A stretch of DNA of 64,000 nucleotides from Sphingobium sp. 66-54 (GTDB lineage Bacteria; Pseudomonadota; Alphaproteobacteria; Sphingomonadales; Sphingomonadaceae). Position numbers and translations under genes: made by a program. Below, in pieces: positions 34,316 to 45,097 of the stretch (position 1 is its first letter; each line of letters starts with the position of its first letter). Under the pieces are notes generated by a model, which saw nothing but the letters and a program-made list of their open reading frames with translations, was not told the DNA's origin and searched no databases. Location: the NCBI GenBank assembly GCA_001899715.1, contig MKWI01000003.1, forward strand, positions 1-64,000, given 5' to 3'.

Positions 34316-34437
34316 CTGATCTCGCTTTGGGGAGGGAAACTGTCGGCGGGACGGTGGCAGAGTGGAGGCGCAGTAGCGGAAATACCCCCTCCGCCAGCTT
34401 CGTTGCTCTCCCTCCCCAAGTCAGCTTGGGAAGAGTC
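34316..34437. repeat. Imperfect palindromic repeat between liuA and liuB
   Basis: The left part contains CTTTGGGGAGGGAAA and the right part CTCTCCCTCCCCAAG, forming a long imperfect inverted repeat in the 142-base gap. It is a different family from the repeats at 1278-11884 and recurs in part at 36064. Confidence 0.65.
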
Positions 34438-34439
34438 GG

Positions 34440-36041
34440 ATGACCGCCCCCGTTCTTCCCACTGCCATCGACTCGGCGGACGCGGATTTCCTCTCCCGCG
34501 CCGCCCGGAACCGCGCGCTGCGCGACCGCCTGCGTGCCGATGTCGCCGCCGCTTCCCTTGGCGGCAGCGCGCGCGCACGCGAGCGGCACGCAGCGCGCGG
34601 CAAGCTTCTGCCCCGCGAACGCATCGCGCATCTACTCGATCCCGGCAGTCCGTTTCTGGAGATCGGCCAACTCGCCGCGCACAATGTCTATGACAAGCCG
34701 ATCCCCGGCGCCGGGCTTATCGCGGGCATCGGCCGCGTGTCCGGCCGGCAGGTGATGATCGCCTGCAACGACGCCACGGTGAAGGGCGGCACTTATTATC
34801 CGCTCTCGGTCAAGAAGCATCTGCGCGCGCAGGAAATCGCGCAGGAGAACCGCCTGCCCTGCATCTATCTGGTCGACAGCGGCGGCGCCAACCTGCCCCA
34901 TCAGGCGGAGGTGTTCCCGGATCGCGATCATTTCGGCCGCATCTTCTTCAACCAGGCCACCATGTCCGCGATGGGCATCGCCCAGATCGCCTGCGTCATG
35001 GGCATGTGCACCGCCGGCGGCGCCTATGTGCCGGCGATGGCGGACGAAAGCGTCATCGTGCGCGGGCAAGGCACCATCTTCCTCGCCGGCCCGCCGCTGG
35101 TGAAGGCCGCCACCGGAGAGGAGATCAGCGCCGAGGATCTTGGCGGCGGCGATCTCCATGCGCGCAAGTCCGGCGTGGCGGATCATCTCGCCGAAAATGA
35201 CGCCCACGCCCTCACTATCGTCCGCGATATCGTCAGCCAGCTTCCCGCCGACCCCGCGCCGGACATCCCGCTCATCTCCCCGCGCCTGCCCCAATACGAC
35301 CCGGAAGAGCTATACGGCATCATCCCGCAGGATGTCCGCGCGCCCTATGAGGTGCGCGAGGTCATCGCCCGCCTCGTCGATGGCAGCGAATTTCACGAGT
35401 TCAAGGCGCTCTACGGCAGCACCCTCGTCTGCGGCTTCGCGCATATCTGGGGCATGCCCGTCGCCATCCTCGCCAACAATGGCGTGCTGTTCAGCGAGAG
35501 CGCGCTCAAGGGCGCCCATTTCATCGAGCTGGCCTGCCAGCGTCGCACGCCCTTGCTGTTCCTCCAGAACATCAGCGGCTTCATGGTCGGTGGAAAGTAT
35601 GAGGCGGAGGGCATTGCAAAACATGGTGCAAAGCTCGTCACCGCTGTCGCCACCGCGCAGGTGCCCAAGATCACCGTGCTGATCGGCGGCAGCTTCGGCG
35701 CCGGCAATTACGGCATGGCCGGGCGCGGCTACTCCCCGCGCTTCCTGTTCAGTTGGCCCAACAGCCGCATCGGTGTGATGGGCGGCGAGCAAGCCGCCAG
35801 CGTCCTCGCCACCGTAAACCGCGAGGCCGCTAGCTGGACGCCCGAGCAGGCCGAGGCCTTCAAGGCTCCGATCCGCATCCGCTTCGAGGAAGAAGGCGAC
35901 CCCTGGTATGCCACCGCCCGCCTGTGGGACGACGGCATTATCGACCCTGCACAGACCCGCGACGTGCTGGGGCTGGCCCTCGCCGCCACCCTCAACGCGC
36001 CGATCCCGGAGAGGGCAGCCTTCGGGCTGTTCAGGATGTGA
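34440..36041 (+). CDS. liuB: 3-methylcrotonyl-CoA carboxylase, carboxyltransferase (beta) subunit
   Basis: A 533-residue carboxyltransferase of the acyl-CoA carboxylase family. It has the two crotonase-fold halves: [20 protein letters not shown] with [15 protein letters not shown] in the first, and [20 protein letters not shown] with [20 protein letters not shown] in the second, the latter typical of methylcrotonyl-CoA carboxylases. It moves CO2 from carboxybiotin on LiuD to the gamma carbon of 3-methylcrotonyl-CoA. It follows liuA and precedes the biotin subunit. Confidence 0.94.
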   Translation: MTAPVLPTAIDSADADFLSRAARNRALRDRLRADVAAASLGGSARARERHAARGKLLPRERIAHLLDPGSPFLEIGQLAAHNVYDKPIPGAGLIAGIGRVSGRQVMIACNDATVKGGTYYPLSVKKHLRAQEIAQENRLPCIYLVDSGGANLPHQAEVFPDRDHFGRIFFNQATMSAMGIAQIACVMGMCTAGGAYVPAMADESVIVRGQGTIFLAGPPLVKAATGEEISAEDLGGGDLHARKSGVADHLAENDAHALTIVRDIVSQLPADPAPDIPLISPRLPQYDPEELYGIIPQDVRAPYEVREVIARLVDGSEFHEFKALYGSTLVCGFAHIWGMPVAILANNGVLFSESALKGAHFIELACQRRTPLLFLQNISGFMVGGKYEAEGIAKHGAKLVTAVATAQVPKITVLIGGSFGAGNYGMAGRGYSPRFLFSWPNSRIGVMGGEQAASVLATVNREAASWTPEQAEAFKAPIRIRFEEEGDPWYATARLWDDGIIDPAQTRDVLGLALAATLNAPIPERAAFGLFRM

Positions 36042-36063
36042 GAGGGAGGACGGGCCTAAAGTC

Positions 36064-36088
36064 CCTCTCCGAGTTCGTCTCGGGGAGG
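36064..36088. repeat. Hairpin repeat between liuB and liuD
   Basis: CCTCTCCGAG and CTCGGGGAGG pair with one mismatch around TTCGT. It resembles the repeat between liuA and liuB and lies in the 73-base gap before liuD. Confidence 0.6.
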
Positions 36089-36114
36089 AATAATCCGGTG
36101 GTGGAGGGAGGCTG

Positions 36115-37997
<1,883 letters not shown>

Positions 37998-38001
<4 letters not shown>

Positions 38002-38453
38002 CCGCACCTTATTTCGATGCGCTGGCCATCGGCGATCATATCGTCCACCCCGTCCGCCGCACCGTTACAGAGACCGACAACCTGCTCTGGACGGCGATGA
38101 CGCATAATCCCCAGCCCCTCCATCTCGATATCGAGGCGGCGCGCGCGACGGAATTCGGCCAAATCCTCGTCAATTCCACCTTCACGCTGAGCCTCATGGT
38201 CGGCCTCTCGGTGGAAGGGACGACGCTGGGGCCACTCATCGCCAATCTCGGCTTCGACAAGGTGGTGCTGCCCAAGCCGGTGTTCATCGGCGACACGCTG
38301 CGCTGCGAAAGCACCGTCACTGCGCTGCGCGAGAGCAAATCGCGCCCCAACGCCGGTATCGTCACCTGGGAGCACCGGCTGCTCAACCAGCGCGACGAGA
38401 TCGTCTGTCAGGGTCTGCGCACCGCCATGCTCAAGCGGCAACCGGATACATGA
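37998..38453 (+). CDS. MaoC-like hydratase in the leucine operon
   Basis: A 151-residue single hot-dog protein of the MaoC/(R)-hydratase family. The hydratase-2 motif is [19 protein letters not shown], with Asp and His as the catalytic pair, followed by [20 protein letters not shown]. No liuC-type 3-methylglutaconyl-CoA hydratase (crotonase family) is seen in this operon, so this MaoC protein may hydrate 3-methylglutaconyl-CoA or a related CoA ester. That is inferred from position. It overlaps both neighbours by four bases, showing tight coupling. Confidence 0.84.
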
Positions 38454-39298
38454 AGGCGCTGCGCTCGCTGCTGTTCGTCCCCGGCGATCGGCCGGAGCGC
38501 TTCGCCAAGGCAGCGGCGAGCGGCGCGGATGCGGTGATCCTCGATCTGGAGGATGCGGTCGCCCCCGCCCGCAAGGCGCAGGCTCGCGCGGCCGTGGTAG
38601 AGTGGCTGGCGGCGGAGCGCGCGGTGCCCGCCATCGTCCGCATCAACCCACTCGGCAGCCCGCACCTCGCCGAGGACATCGCCGCCCTGCGCAACGCCGC
38701 GCCGGATGCGCTGATGCTCCCCAAGGCGGAGGGCGCCGCCTCCATCGCCGCGCTCGATGGTCTGCTCGGCACCTTCGATCCGCCGATCATCCCCATCGCC
38801 ACCGAGACGCCGGCCGCCATCTTCGAGCTGGGCAGCTACCGCGCCTGTGCGGACCGGCTCGCCGGCCTCACATGGGGCGCCGAGGACCTGCCCGCCGCCA
38901 TCGGCGCCACCGCCGCGCGCACCGAGGACGGCCGCTACACCCCTCCCTACGAGACCGTCCGCGCCCTTGCCTTGTTCGCCGCCCATGCCGCCGGCGTCCC
39001 CGCCATCGACACAGTGTTCCCGGCCATAAAAGACGAAGCCGGCCTCTCAGCCCATGTCGCCCGAGCCCGGCGCGATGGCTTCACTGCCATGCTCGCCCTC
39101 CACCCCGCGCAGGTGCCCACCATCAATGCCGGCTTCACGCCGCGCGCGGCCGAGATCGCCCATGCCCGCGCCATCGTCGACTCCTTTAGGGCCAGCCCCG
39201 ATGCTGGCGCGCTGATGCTCGACGGCCGCATGATCGACCGGCCGCATCTGGTGCAGGCCCAGCGCATCCTCATGTTGGCGGAGGAAATTCGACGATAG
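38450..39298 (+). CDS. HpcH/HpaI-family CoA ester lyase (CitE-like)
   Basis: A 282-residue TIM-barrel lyase of the CitE/malyl-CoA lyase family. It opens with [20 protein letters not shown] and has [20 protein letters not shown], where the acidic residues hold Mg, [11 protein letters not shown] with the catalytic Arg, and [17 protein letters not shown] with a metal Glu. It is translationally coupled to the MaoC gene. A standard liuE-type HMG-CoA lyase is not seen in this locus, so cleavage of a 3-hydroxy-acyl-CoA of this pathway, or of methylmalyl/malyl-CoA, is possible. The substrate is unproven. Confidence 0.86.
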   Translation: MKALRSLLFVPGDRPERFAKAAASGADAVILDLEDAVAPARKAQARAAVVEWLAAERAVPAIVRINPLGSPHLAEDIAALRNAAPDALMLPKAEGAASIAALDGLLGTFDPPIIPIATETPAAIFELGSYRACADRLAGLTWGAEDLPAAIGATAARTEDGRYTPPYETVRALALFAAHAAGVPAIDTVFPAIKDEAGLSAHVARARRDGFTAMLALHPAQVPTINAGFTPRAAEIAHARAIVDSFRASPDAGALMLDGRMIDRPHLVQAQRILMLAEEIRR

Positions 39299-39369
39299 CG
39301 GCCCGCCCGTTGCAGCCAGCACCCGCACGCCGCATTCCCCGAGCCAGGCGAGTGCCGGCCTCCATCTCC

Positions 39370-39400
39370 CATGCTCCCGCAAGGCAGGAGCCAAGGCCCA
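39370..39400. repeat. Half copy of dispersed palindromic repeat, copy 6
   Basis: CATGCTCCCGCAAGGCAGGA followed by GCCAAGGCCC matches the left arm of the 9012 element with a small deletion. It lies between the two convergent branched-chain operons. Confidence 0.65.
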
Positions 39401-39419
39401 GCCGCTCCGCTGCGGCAGC

Positions 39420-39562
39420 CTACGGCAACGCCACCACCGGGCGTGGTCGCCCTGCCTCATCGACCGCCACGAAGGTGATGACCGCGTCCGTCACCTTCGC
39501 CACCGCTTCGCCGTTACGCGGATGGCCGGCTGCTCATCCGGCAAGACCGCCGCGTCACACAT
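39420..39562 (-). pseudogene. Remnant of a YciA-type acyl-CoA thioesterase (internal deletion)
   Basis: An ATG at 39562, overlapping the E3 stop codon, starts MCDAAVLPDEQPAIRVTA. EPAIRVTA is a common start of YciA-type hot-dog thioesterases in sphingomonads. The next bases, read in another frame, encode RNGEAVAKVTDAVITFVAVD and EAGRPRPVVALP with a stop at 39420, which is the typical C-terminal strand of the same family (KVTEA-x-F-x-F-V-A-x-D). About 90 middle codons are missing and the frame is broken. An intact gene once ended the bkd operon, translationally coupled to E3. Confidence 0.72.
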
Positions 39563-40943
39563 GGATGGCATGCCCCAGCGCCTTGAGCGCGCTCTCGTGC
39601 ACCATCTCGCCCAGAGTCGGATGCGCGTGGATAATACCGGCGACATCCTCCAGCGTGGCTCCCATCTCCACCAGCGCCGCGAACTCCCCGGCCAACTCGG
39701 AGATATGCCGCCCCACCGCCTGAATGCCGACGATCCGCCCGCTCGCCTTCTCGGCAATGGTCCGCACGAAGCCGCCCGTATCGCCCGCATCCATGCTGAG
39801 CGCACGCCCGTTGGCGGCGAAAGGCACCTGCCCCACGGCATGCCGCTCGTCCGCTCGCGCCAGCCCGACCGAGACGATCTCCGGCTCGGTAAAGCAGATA
39901 GCCGGGATCGCCACCGGATCGAACCGCCGCCGCTGCCCGGCGATAATCTCCGCCACCACCACGCCCTGCGCTGAGGCACGGTGGGCCAGCATCGGCTCGC
40001 CGGTCACGTCGCCGATCGCCCAGACGTTGCGGGTGGAAGTGGCGCAGCGCTCATCCACGCGGATGAAGCGCCCGTCCATCTCGATCCCCATCGTCTCCAG
40101 CCCCCAGCCTTCCGTATTGGGCATGCGGCCGACCGTGACGAGCATCGCCTCCGCCGGGATGGTGAAGCGGTCGGTCCGTTCGGTTTCGATGGCCAGCCCG
40201 CGCGCCGCCTTGCCCTGCGCCCGCGCGTTGAGATGCAGCTCCACGTCATGCGCATGCAGCCAGTCCGCCACCGGCCGGGTCAGCGCCGCGTCATACTGCG
40301 GCAGGATGCGCTCGGCGGCCTCGACCAGCGCCACCCGAACGCCCAGCTTGGCGAAGGCAATGCCCAGCTCCAGCCCGATATAGCCCGCGCCGACCACCGC
40401 GAGGCTCTTGGGCAACGCGGTCAACGCCAGCGCCTCGGTGGAGGAGAGAACATGGCCGCCGAACGGCAGCGAGGGCAGTTCGACCGGCACCGATCCGGTG
40501 GCGAGCACGACATGCTCGGGCTCGATCTTCACCGGCCCCTCCGGCGTCTCCACCGTGCAGGTCTTGGCGTCGGCAAAGCGGGCCCAACCCTGCACCACGG
40601 TGACGCGCGCGCGGCGCAACAGGCCAGCGACGCCACCGCTCAGCCGCTCAATTACCCCGTCCTTCCACGCCATAGTGGCGGCGACGTCGATCCGCGGCGG
40701 CGCATCGAGCCGGATGCCGAGATGCCCCGCCTCGCTGCTCGCCCGCGCCATCTCCTCATAGAGCCCGGCCGCATGGATCAGCGCCTTGCTGGGGATGCAG
40801 CCGCGCGTCAGGCAGGTGCCGCCGAGCCGCCCGACCTCGACCAGCACCGTCTCCACGCCCAGTTGCCCGGCCCGGATCGCGGCAACATAGCCGCCCGGCC
40901 CGCCGCCGACGACGAGCAGCTTGGGCCGCAGCACCTTGCTCAT
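39555..40943 (-). CDS. lpdA: Dihydrolipoyl dehydrogenase (E3 of the branched-chain complex)
   Basis: A 462-residue flavoprotein disulfide reductase. It has LLVVGGGPGGYVAAIRAGQL (FAD), the redox disulfide in GGTCLTRGCIPSKALIH near residues 45-50, AVVGAGYIGLELG (NAD), and a C-terminal HAHPTLGEMVHESALKALGH with the active-site His-Glu pair. It reoxidises the lipoyl arm of E2 with NAD. It starts within the E2 stop codon (ATGA overlap). The C-terminus overlaps the start of a thioesterase remnant. Confidence 0.94.
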   Translation of the reverse strand: MSKVLRPKLLVVGGGPGGYVAAIRAGQLGVETVLVEVGRLGGTCLTRGCIPSKALIHAAGLYEEMARASSEAGHLGIRLDAPPRIDVAATMAWKDGVIERLSGGVAGLLRRARVTVVQGWARFADAKTCTVETPEGPVKIEPEHVVLATGSVPVELPSLPFGGHVLSSTEALALTALPKSLAVVGAGYIGLELGIAFAKLGVRVALVEAAERILPQYDAALTRPVADWLHAHDVELHLNARAQGKAARGLAIETERTDRFTIPAEAMLVTVGRMPNTEGWGLETMGIEMDGRFIRVDERCATSTRNVWAIGDVTGEPMLAHRASAQGVVVAEIIAGQRRRFDPVAIPAICFTEPEIVSVGLARADERHAVGQVPFAANGRALSMDAGDTGGFVRTIAEKASGRIVGIQAVGRHISELAGEFAALVEMGATLEDVAGIIHAHPTLGEMVHESALKALGHAIHV

Positions 40944-42181
40944 GCGCCCTCTCCCATGAAGATCAGCGCCGGATGCTCCAAACACCGCTTGAGCGCCTGT
41001 ATGAACAGGGCGGCGTCATAGCCATCGACAATGCGGTGATCGAAGGAGGAGGAGATGTTCATCAGCTTGCGCACGCTGATGAACTGCCCGGCGACAACCG
41101 GCCGCTCGACGATGCGGTTGGGTCCGATAATCGCCACTTCCGGGCGGTTGATAACCGGCGTGGTCGCAATGCCGCCCAACGGCCCGAGCGAGGTGATGGT
41201 GATCGTCGATCCGCTCAGTTCCTCCCGGGTCGCGCTACCATCCCGCGCGGCTTGGGCGAGGCGCGTAATCTCACGAGCGACCCCCCATGCATCCAGCGCC
41301 TCGGCATGGCGCAGCACCGGCACCATCAGCCCGCCCGGCGTCTGCGTCGCGATGCCGACATGCAGGCCCTCATGCATGTGGAGCACGTCCGCCTCGTCGT
41401 CATAAAGCGCGTTGACCTGCGGGAACTCCGGCAGCACCCGCACCAACGCGCGGATCAGGAAGGGCAGCAGCGTCAGCTTGGGCTGCCCCTCGCGGCGACC
41501 CTCGTTCACCGCCGCCCGCAGCGCCTCCAGCTCGGTCACATCGACTTCCTCGACATAGCTGATATGCGGGATCCGCCGCTTGGCCTCCTGCATCCGCTCG
41601 GCGATCTTGCGGCGCAGGCCGATGATCGGTTTGTCCGTCACGCCCGTGCGCCGCCCGGTGCCGCCCGGCGCGCGCGCCACGCCCCCCGCCGCGATGAACG
41701 CATCGAGATCGGCCGGAAGGATGCGCCCGCCCGGACCCGTGCCCGGCACGAACTGGAGCGGGATGCCCAGCTCATAGGCCCGCCTGCGGGTGGCCGGCGC
41801 CGCAAACGGCGGGCTTCCCGATGTATCCGGTATCGGCTCATCCCGCCGCACTTCCGGCTTGGGCTTGGGTGCCGGCGGTTCCGCAGCCGGCTCAGCTTCA
41901 GGCACCCGCTTCTCCGCTACCTCACCGGCATTGCCCTCGCCCTCGACCTCCAGTTCGACCAGCACCGATCCTACCGGCGCCATCGCGCCGACCTCGCCGT
42001 TGACCGCGATCACCGTGCCGTCGACCGGCGAGGTCATCTCCACGGTCGCCTTGTCAGTCATCACATCGGCGAGATTGTCGTCCTCGCGCACGCGGTCGCC
42101 GGCCTTTACATGCCAGGCGACGATCTCCGCCTCGGTCACGCCCTCGCCGACATCGGGCAGGCGAAAGAGATAGCGGCCCAT
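40940..42181 (-). CDS. bkdB: Branched-chain alpha-keto acid dehydrogenase E2 (dihydrolipoyl acyltransferase)
   Basis: A 413-residue E2. The single lipoyl domain (residues 3-78) carries the lipoylated Lys in VMTDKATVEM. A Pro/Glu/Ala linker follows, then the E3/E1-binding domain (ATRRRAYELGIPLQ, TGPGGRILPADLDAF), then the acyltransferase core ending with SSFDHRIVDGYDAALFI, which has the catalytic His and Asp. It transfers branched acyl groups to CoA. It is third in the operon E1 alpha, E1 beta, E2, E3, with gaps of three to four bases or overlaps. Confidence 0.93.
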   Translation of the reverse strand: MGRYLFRLPDVGEGVTEAEIVAWHVKAGDRVREDDNLADVMTDKATVEMTSPVDGTVIAVNGEVGAMAPVGSVLVELEVEGEGNAGEVAEKRVPEAEPAAEPPAPKPKPEVRRDEPIPDTSGSPPFAAPATRRRAYELGIPLQFVPGTGPGGRILPADLDAFIAAGGVARAPGGTGRRTGVTDKPIIGLRRKIAERMQEAKRRIPHISYVEEVDVTELEALRAAVNEGRREGQPKLTLLPFLIRALVRVLPEFPQVNALYDDEADVLHMHEGLHVGIATQTPGGLMVPVLRHAEALDAWGVAREITRLAQAARDGSATREELSGSTITITSLGPLGGIATTPVINRPEVAIIGPNRIVERPVVAGQFISVRKLMNISSSFDHRIVDGYDAALFIQALKRCLEHPALIFMGEGA

Positions 42182-42185
42182 CGGC

Positions 42186-43211
42186 TCAATCCTCCATCAC
42201 GCGGGCAAGCGCCGCCGCGAGCCGGCCCGGCCCCGGCAGATAATCCATCTCGAACGCATGGGGATAAGGCGTGTCCCAACCCGCCACCCGCGCGATTGGC
42301 GCCTTGAGCGCCCAGAAGCAGCGCTCCTGCACCAGCGCCGACAATTCGCCGCCGAATCCCGCAAAGCGCGTCGCTTCGTGCAGAATGACACAGCGCCCGG
42401 TCTTGGCGACGGAGGCCGTGATTGCCTCGATATCCAGCGGCACGATAGAGCGCAGGTCGATCAACTCCGCATCGACGCCGCTCTCCTCGATGCCGGCCAT
42501 GGCGACATGCACCATCGTGCCATAGGCCAGCACCGTTGCGTCCTTGCCCGCACGCACGATGACCGCCTTGCCGAGCGGCACGGTATAATGCCCCTCCGGC
42601 ACCTGCGCCGTCGGCTCGCCGGCCCAGTTGCGCAGTTGCTCGCCGTGCCGGCCGTTGAACGGCCCGTTGTAGATGCGCTTGGGCTCCATGAAGATGACCG
42701 GATCGTAATCCTCGATGGAGGCGATCAGCAGCCCCTTGGCGTCATAGGGGTTGGACGGGATGATCGTCTTGAGGCCGGTCACATGCGCAAACAGCGCCTC
42801 GGGCGACTGGCTGTGCGTCTGCCCGCCGAAGATGCCGCCGCCATAAGGCGAGCGCACCGTGATCGGCGCGGAAAACTCGCCGCCCGAGCGGTAGCGCAGC
42901 CGCGCCGCCTCGGAAACGAGCTGGTCATAGGCCGGCAGGATATAGTCGACGAACTGAATCTCCGCGACCGGCCGCAACCCATAGGCGCCCATGCCGATCG
43001 CGCAGCCGATGATGCCGCCCTCGGCAATCGGCGTATCGAAGCAGCGGGTGAGGCCGTGCTTCGCCTGCAAGCCCTCGGTCGCGCGGAAAACGCCGCCGAA
43101 ATAGCCGACATCCTCGCCGAACACGAGCACGTCCGGGTCCCGCGCCAGCATCACGTCGAGCGCGCTGTTGATCGCCTGGATCATGGTCATGCTGCGCGTC
43201 TCGCCCGCCAT
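42186..43211 (-). CDS. bkdA2: Branched-chain alpha-keto acid dehydrogenase E1 beta subunit
   Basis: A 341-residue transketolase-like subunit. Landmarks are SMTMIQAINSALDVMLARDP, VFGEDVGYFGGVFRATEGLQ (the branched-chain type, where pyruvate enzymes have V-x-x-Y-x-GAYKV), DTPIAEGGIIGCAIGMGAYG, and RSPYGGGIFGGQTHSQSPEA with the His near the active site. It completes the thiamine diphosphate site with E1 alpha. It starts three bases after E1 alpha ends. Confidence 0.93.
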   Translation of the reverse strand: MAGETRSMTMIQAINSALDVMLARDPDVLVFGEDVGYFGGVFRATEGLQAKHGLTRCFDTPIAEGGIIGCAIGMGAYGLRPVAEIQFVDYILPAYDQLVSEAARLRYRSGGEFSAPITVRSPYGGGIFGGQTHSQSPEALFAHVTGLKTIIPSNPYDAKGLLIASIEDYDPVIFMEPKRIYNGPFNGRHGEQLRNWAGEPTAQVPEGHYTVPLGKAVIVRAGKDATVLAYGTMVHVAMAGIEESGVDAELIDLRSIVPLDIEAITASVAKTGRCVILHEATRFAGFGGELSALVQERCFWALKAPIARVAGWDTPYPHAFEMDYLPGPGRLAAALARVMED

Positions 43212-43214
43212 GGC

Positions 43215-44444
43215 CTAAACCCCCAGTTCGCGGCGCTGCTCGATGAGCCGCCAGTCGGGCGTGGCGAACACATGCTCGAACATCTCGCGTACCGGCGGCT
43301 TGGACTCGCCGAGCGTCCCCACCGCCTCGCCCTGCTTCACCGCCGCGCGCACCGCCTGATCCAGCTCCTCGGTCAGCGCCGCATGCCGGGCCTCATCCCA
43401 TACGCCCAGCGCGATCAGATGCTGCTTGAGCCGTTCGACAGGATCGCCAAGCGGGAAATGGTTCGCTTCGTCGCCCGGCCGGTATTTGGTGGGGTCGTCC
43501 GAGGTCGAGTGACCCGCCACCCGATAGGTCACGAACTCGATCAGCGTCGGCCCCAGATTGGCCCGCGCCCGCTCCACCGCCCATTGCGTCGCGGCCCAGA
43601 CGGCGAGGAAGTCGTTGCCGTCCACCCGCAGCCCCGGCAGGCCGAAACCGATGGCGCGCGAGGCCAGCGGCGCCTCCTGCGCACCCGCAAAGCCGGAGAA
43701 GCTGGAGATCGCCCACTGGTTGTTGGTGATGCAGAGCAGTACCGGCGCGCGATAGACACTGGCGAAGGTCAGCGCCTCGTGGAAGTCCCCTTCCGCCGTG
43801 GTGCCGTCCCCCACATAGGCCAGCGCCAGGCTGTCATCACCCTTGTAGGCCGATGCCATCGCCCAGCCCACCGCGTGGCTCATGCGGCTGCCGAGATTGC
43901 CCGAGAGCGAGTAGAAACCGTAATCCCGCGCCGAATAGAGAATGGGGAGCTGGCGGCCGCGCAGCGGATCGGCCTCGTTGGAGAAGATCTGGTTGACGAG
44001 GTCGATCAGCGGATAATTTCGCGCCATCAGCCAACCGAGCACGCGGTAGGTAGGGAAGCACATGTCACGCGCGCCCAGCAGCAGCGATTGCGCGACGGGG
44101 ATCGCCTCCTCACCGGTCGATTTCATGTAGAAGCTGGTCTTGCCCTGCCGGTGCGCGCGGAACAGCCGATCGTCGAAGATGCGGGTGAGCATCATCGCCC
44201 GCAGACCGCGCAGCAGCATGTCCGGCTCAATACGCGGCGCCCACGGGCCGACCGCTTCATGCGCCTCGTCCAGCACGCGGATGAAGCGATAGGGCATGTC
44301 GCGCATCTCCAGCCCCGGCGTCTCCGCCACCGGGCGCCGCGCCGCGCCGGCCGGTTCGAGGTGGAGGTGGGAGAAATCAGGCGTCCCGCCCGGCCGCGCG
44401 GACGGCTCAGGAATATGCAGCGAAAAGGATCGGTCGTTGCGCAT
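43215..44444 (-). CDS. bkdA1: Branched-chain alpha-keto acid dehydrogenase E1 alpha subunit
   Basis: A 409-residue E1 alpha. The thiamine diphosphate motif is YVGDGTTAEGDFHEALTFAS (G-D-G-x-x-x-E-x-D-x-x-x-A). The early RQGKTSFYMKSTGEEAIPVA and FPTYRVLGWLMARNYPL, and the phosphorylation-loop-like YRVAGHSTSDDPTKY, are those of branched-chain enzymes. The complex oxidatively decarboxylates the keto acids of leucine, isoleucine and valine. I start at 44444 (MRNDRSF) with GGAGAGG-like sequence upstream. It is first in its operon and divergent from an Lrp-type regulator. Confidence 0.93.
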   Translation of the reverse strand: MRNDRSFSLHIPEPSARPGGTPDFSHLHLEPAGAARRPVAETPGLEMRDMPYRFIRVLDEAHEAVGPWAPRIEPDMLLRGLRAMMLTRIFDDRLFRAHRQGKTSFYMKSTGEEAIPVAQSLLLGARDMCFPTYRVLGWLMARNYPLIDLVNQIFSNEADPLRGRQLPILYSARDYGFYSLSGNLGSRMSHAVGWAMASAYKGDDSLALAYVGDGTTAEGDFHEALTFASVYRAPVLLCITNNQWAISSFSGFAGAQEAPLASRAIGFGLPGLRVDGNDFLAVWAATQWAVERARANLGPTLIEFVTYRVAGHSTSDDPTKYRPGDEANHFPLGDPVERLKQHLIALGVWDEARHAALTEELDQAVRAAVKQGEAVGTLGESKPPVREMFEHVFATPDWRLIEQRRELGV

Positions 44445-44468
44445 CGGGCCACCTCTCCGAAGTGGGTC

Positions 44469-44505
44469 TTGTTTCCCCGATTGTCTCACGGAGACCGCGA
44501 AACAA
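44469..44505. promoter_or_regulatory. Nested inverted repeats: candidate BkdR operator
   Basis: Outer arms TTGTTTC and GAAACAA are perfect and frame an inner perfect repeat GTCTC-ACG-GAGAC at 44483-44495. The site lies in the 124-base gap between bkdA1 and the Lrp-type gene and is the natural target of that regulator. Confidence 0.6.
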
Positions 44506-44568
44506 TATTGCTTTCTCTCCTCGTCAAACCGATACTCATGGAAGATCGTTCCCCGGAGACGCCGGATC

Positions 44569-45045
44569 GTGGAACACCGTTCCCTCGACTCGTTCGACCG
44601 CAAGATATTGGCCGCGATGCAAGCCGACCCGGCGCTGACCGTCGGCGCGCTGGCCGAGCGGGTCGGCCTCTCGCAAACACCCTGCTGGCGCCGGCTCAAA
44701 GCGCTGGAGCAAGAGGGCTATATCGCGCGCCGTGCGGTGGTGCTGGACGCGCACAAGCTCGGCTTCACCGTGGATGTGTTCGCCCATGTCCGCCTCGCCC
44801 GGCACGACGAGGAGACGCTGAACGCCTTCGAGGAACAGGTGCGCGGCCACCCACAGGTGGTCGAATGCTTCTCGATGACGGGGGAAAGCGACTATCTGAT
44901 GCGTATCGTCGGCCGCACCATCGAGGATTATGAGCAGTTCCTCAAGAAGGTGCTGCTCCACCTGCCCGGCGTCGCGGCGGTCAACTCAAGCTTCTCGCTC
45001 AAGACGGTGAAGATGACGACCGACCTGCCGATTGACCCGGCATAG
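44569..45045 (+). CDS. bkdR: Lrp/AsnC-family regulator of the branched-chain dehydrogenase operon
   Basis: A 158-residue Lrp-family protein. The helix-turn-helix is SFDRKILAAMQADPALTVGA and AERVGLSQTPCWRRLKALEQ; the effector-binding RAM domain begins near residue 70 (VDVFAHVRLARHDEETL) and includes ECFSMTGESDYLMRIVG. It starts with GTG at 44569; no in-frame ATG fits. By analogy with Pseudomonas BkdR it should activate the divergent bkd genes in response to branched-chain amino acids. Confidence 0.87.
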   Translation: MEHRSLDSFDRKILAAMQADPALTVGALAERVGLSQTPCWRRLKALEQEGYIARRAVVLDAHKLGFTVDVFAHVRLARHDEETLNAFEEQVRGHPQVVECFSMTGESDYLMRIVGRTIEDYEQFLKKVLLHLPGVAAVNSSFSLKTVKMTTDLPIDPA

Positions 45046-45053
45046 GCTTGGCG

Positions 45054-45097
45054 CCGCCCCGACCGTTGCAGAGGCCGGGGCGGACGCGGGATTTTTA
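45054..45097 (+). terminator. Possible terminator after bkdR
   Basis: CCGCCCCG and CGGGGCGG form a perfect 8-bp stem (45054-45083). A TTTTT run begins nine bases later, further than in a classic terminator. It lies between two convergent genes. Confidence 0.45.

Noticed and set aside
39491-39979. A 162-codon minus-strand gene
   Set aside because: Mostly an out-of-frame shadow of lpdA; only its last 18 or so codons belong to the thioesterase remnant.
40940-44444. Pyruvate dehydrogenase complex
   Set aside because: E1 alpha and beta motifs are of the branched-chain type, an Lrp-type regulator is divergent, and the leucine operon is adjacent.
42258-44933. An 891-codon open frame on the plus strand
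   Set aside because: It is exactly antisense to the E1 beta and E1 alpha genes; its translation is Arg/His/Ala-rich and has no domain. High GC creates such shadows.
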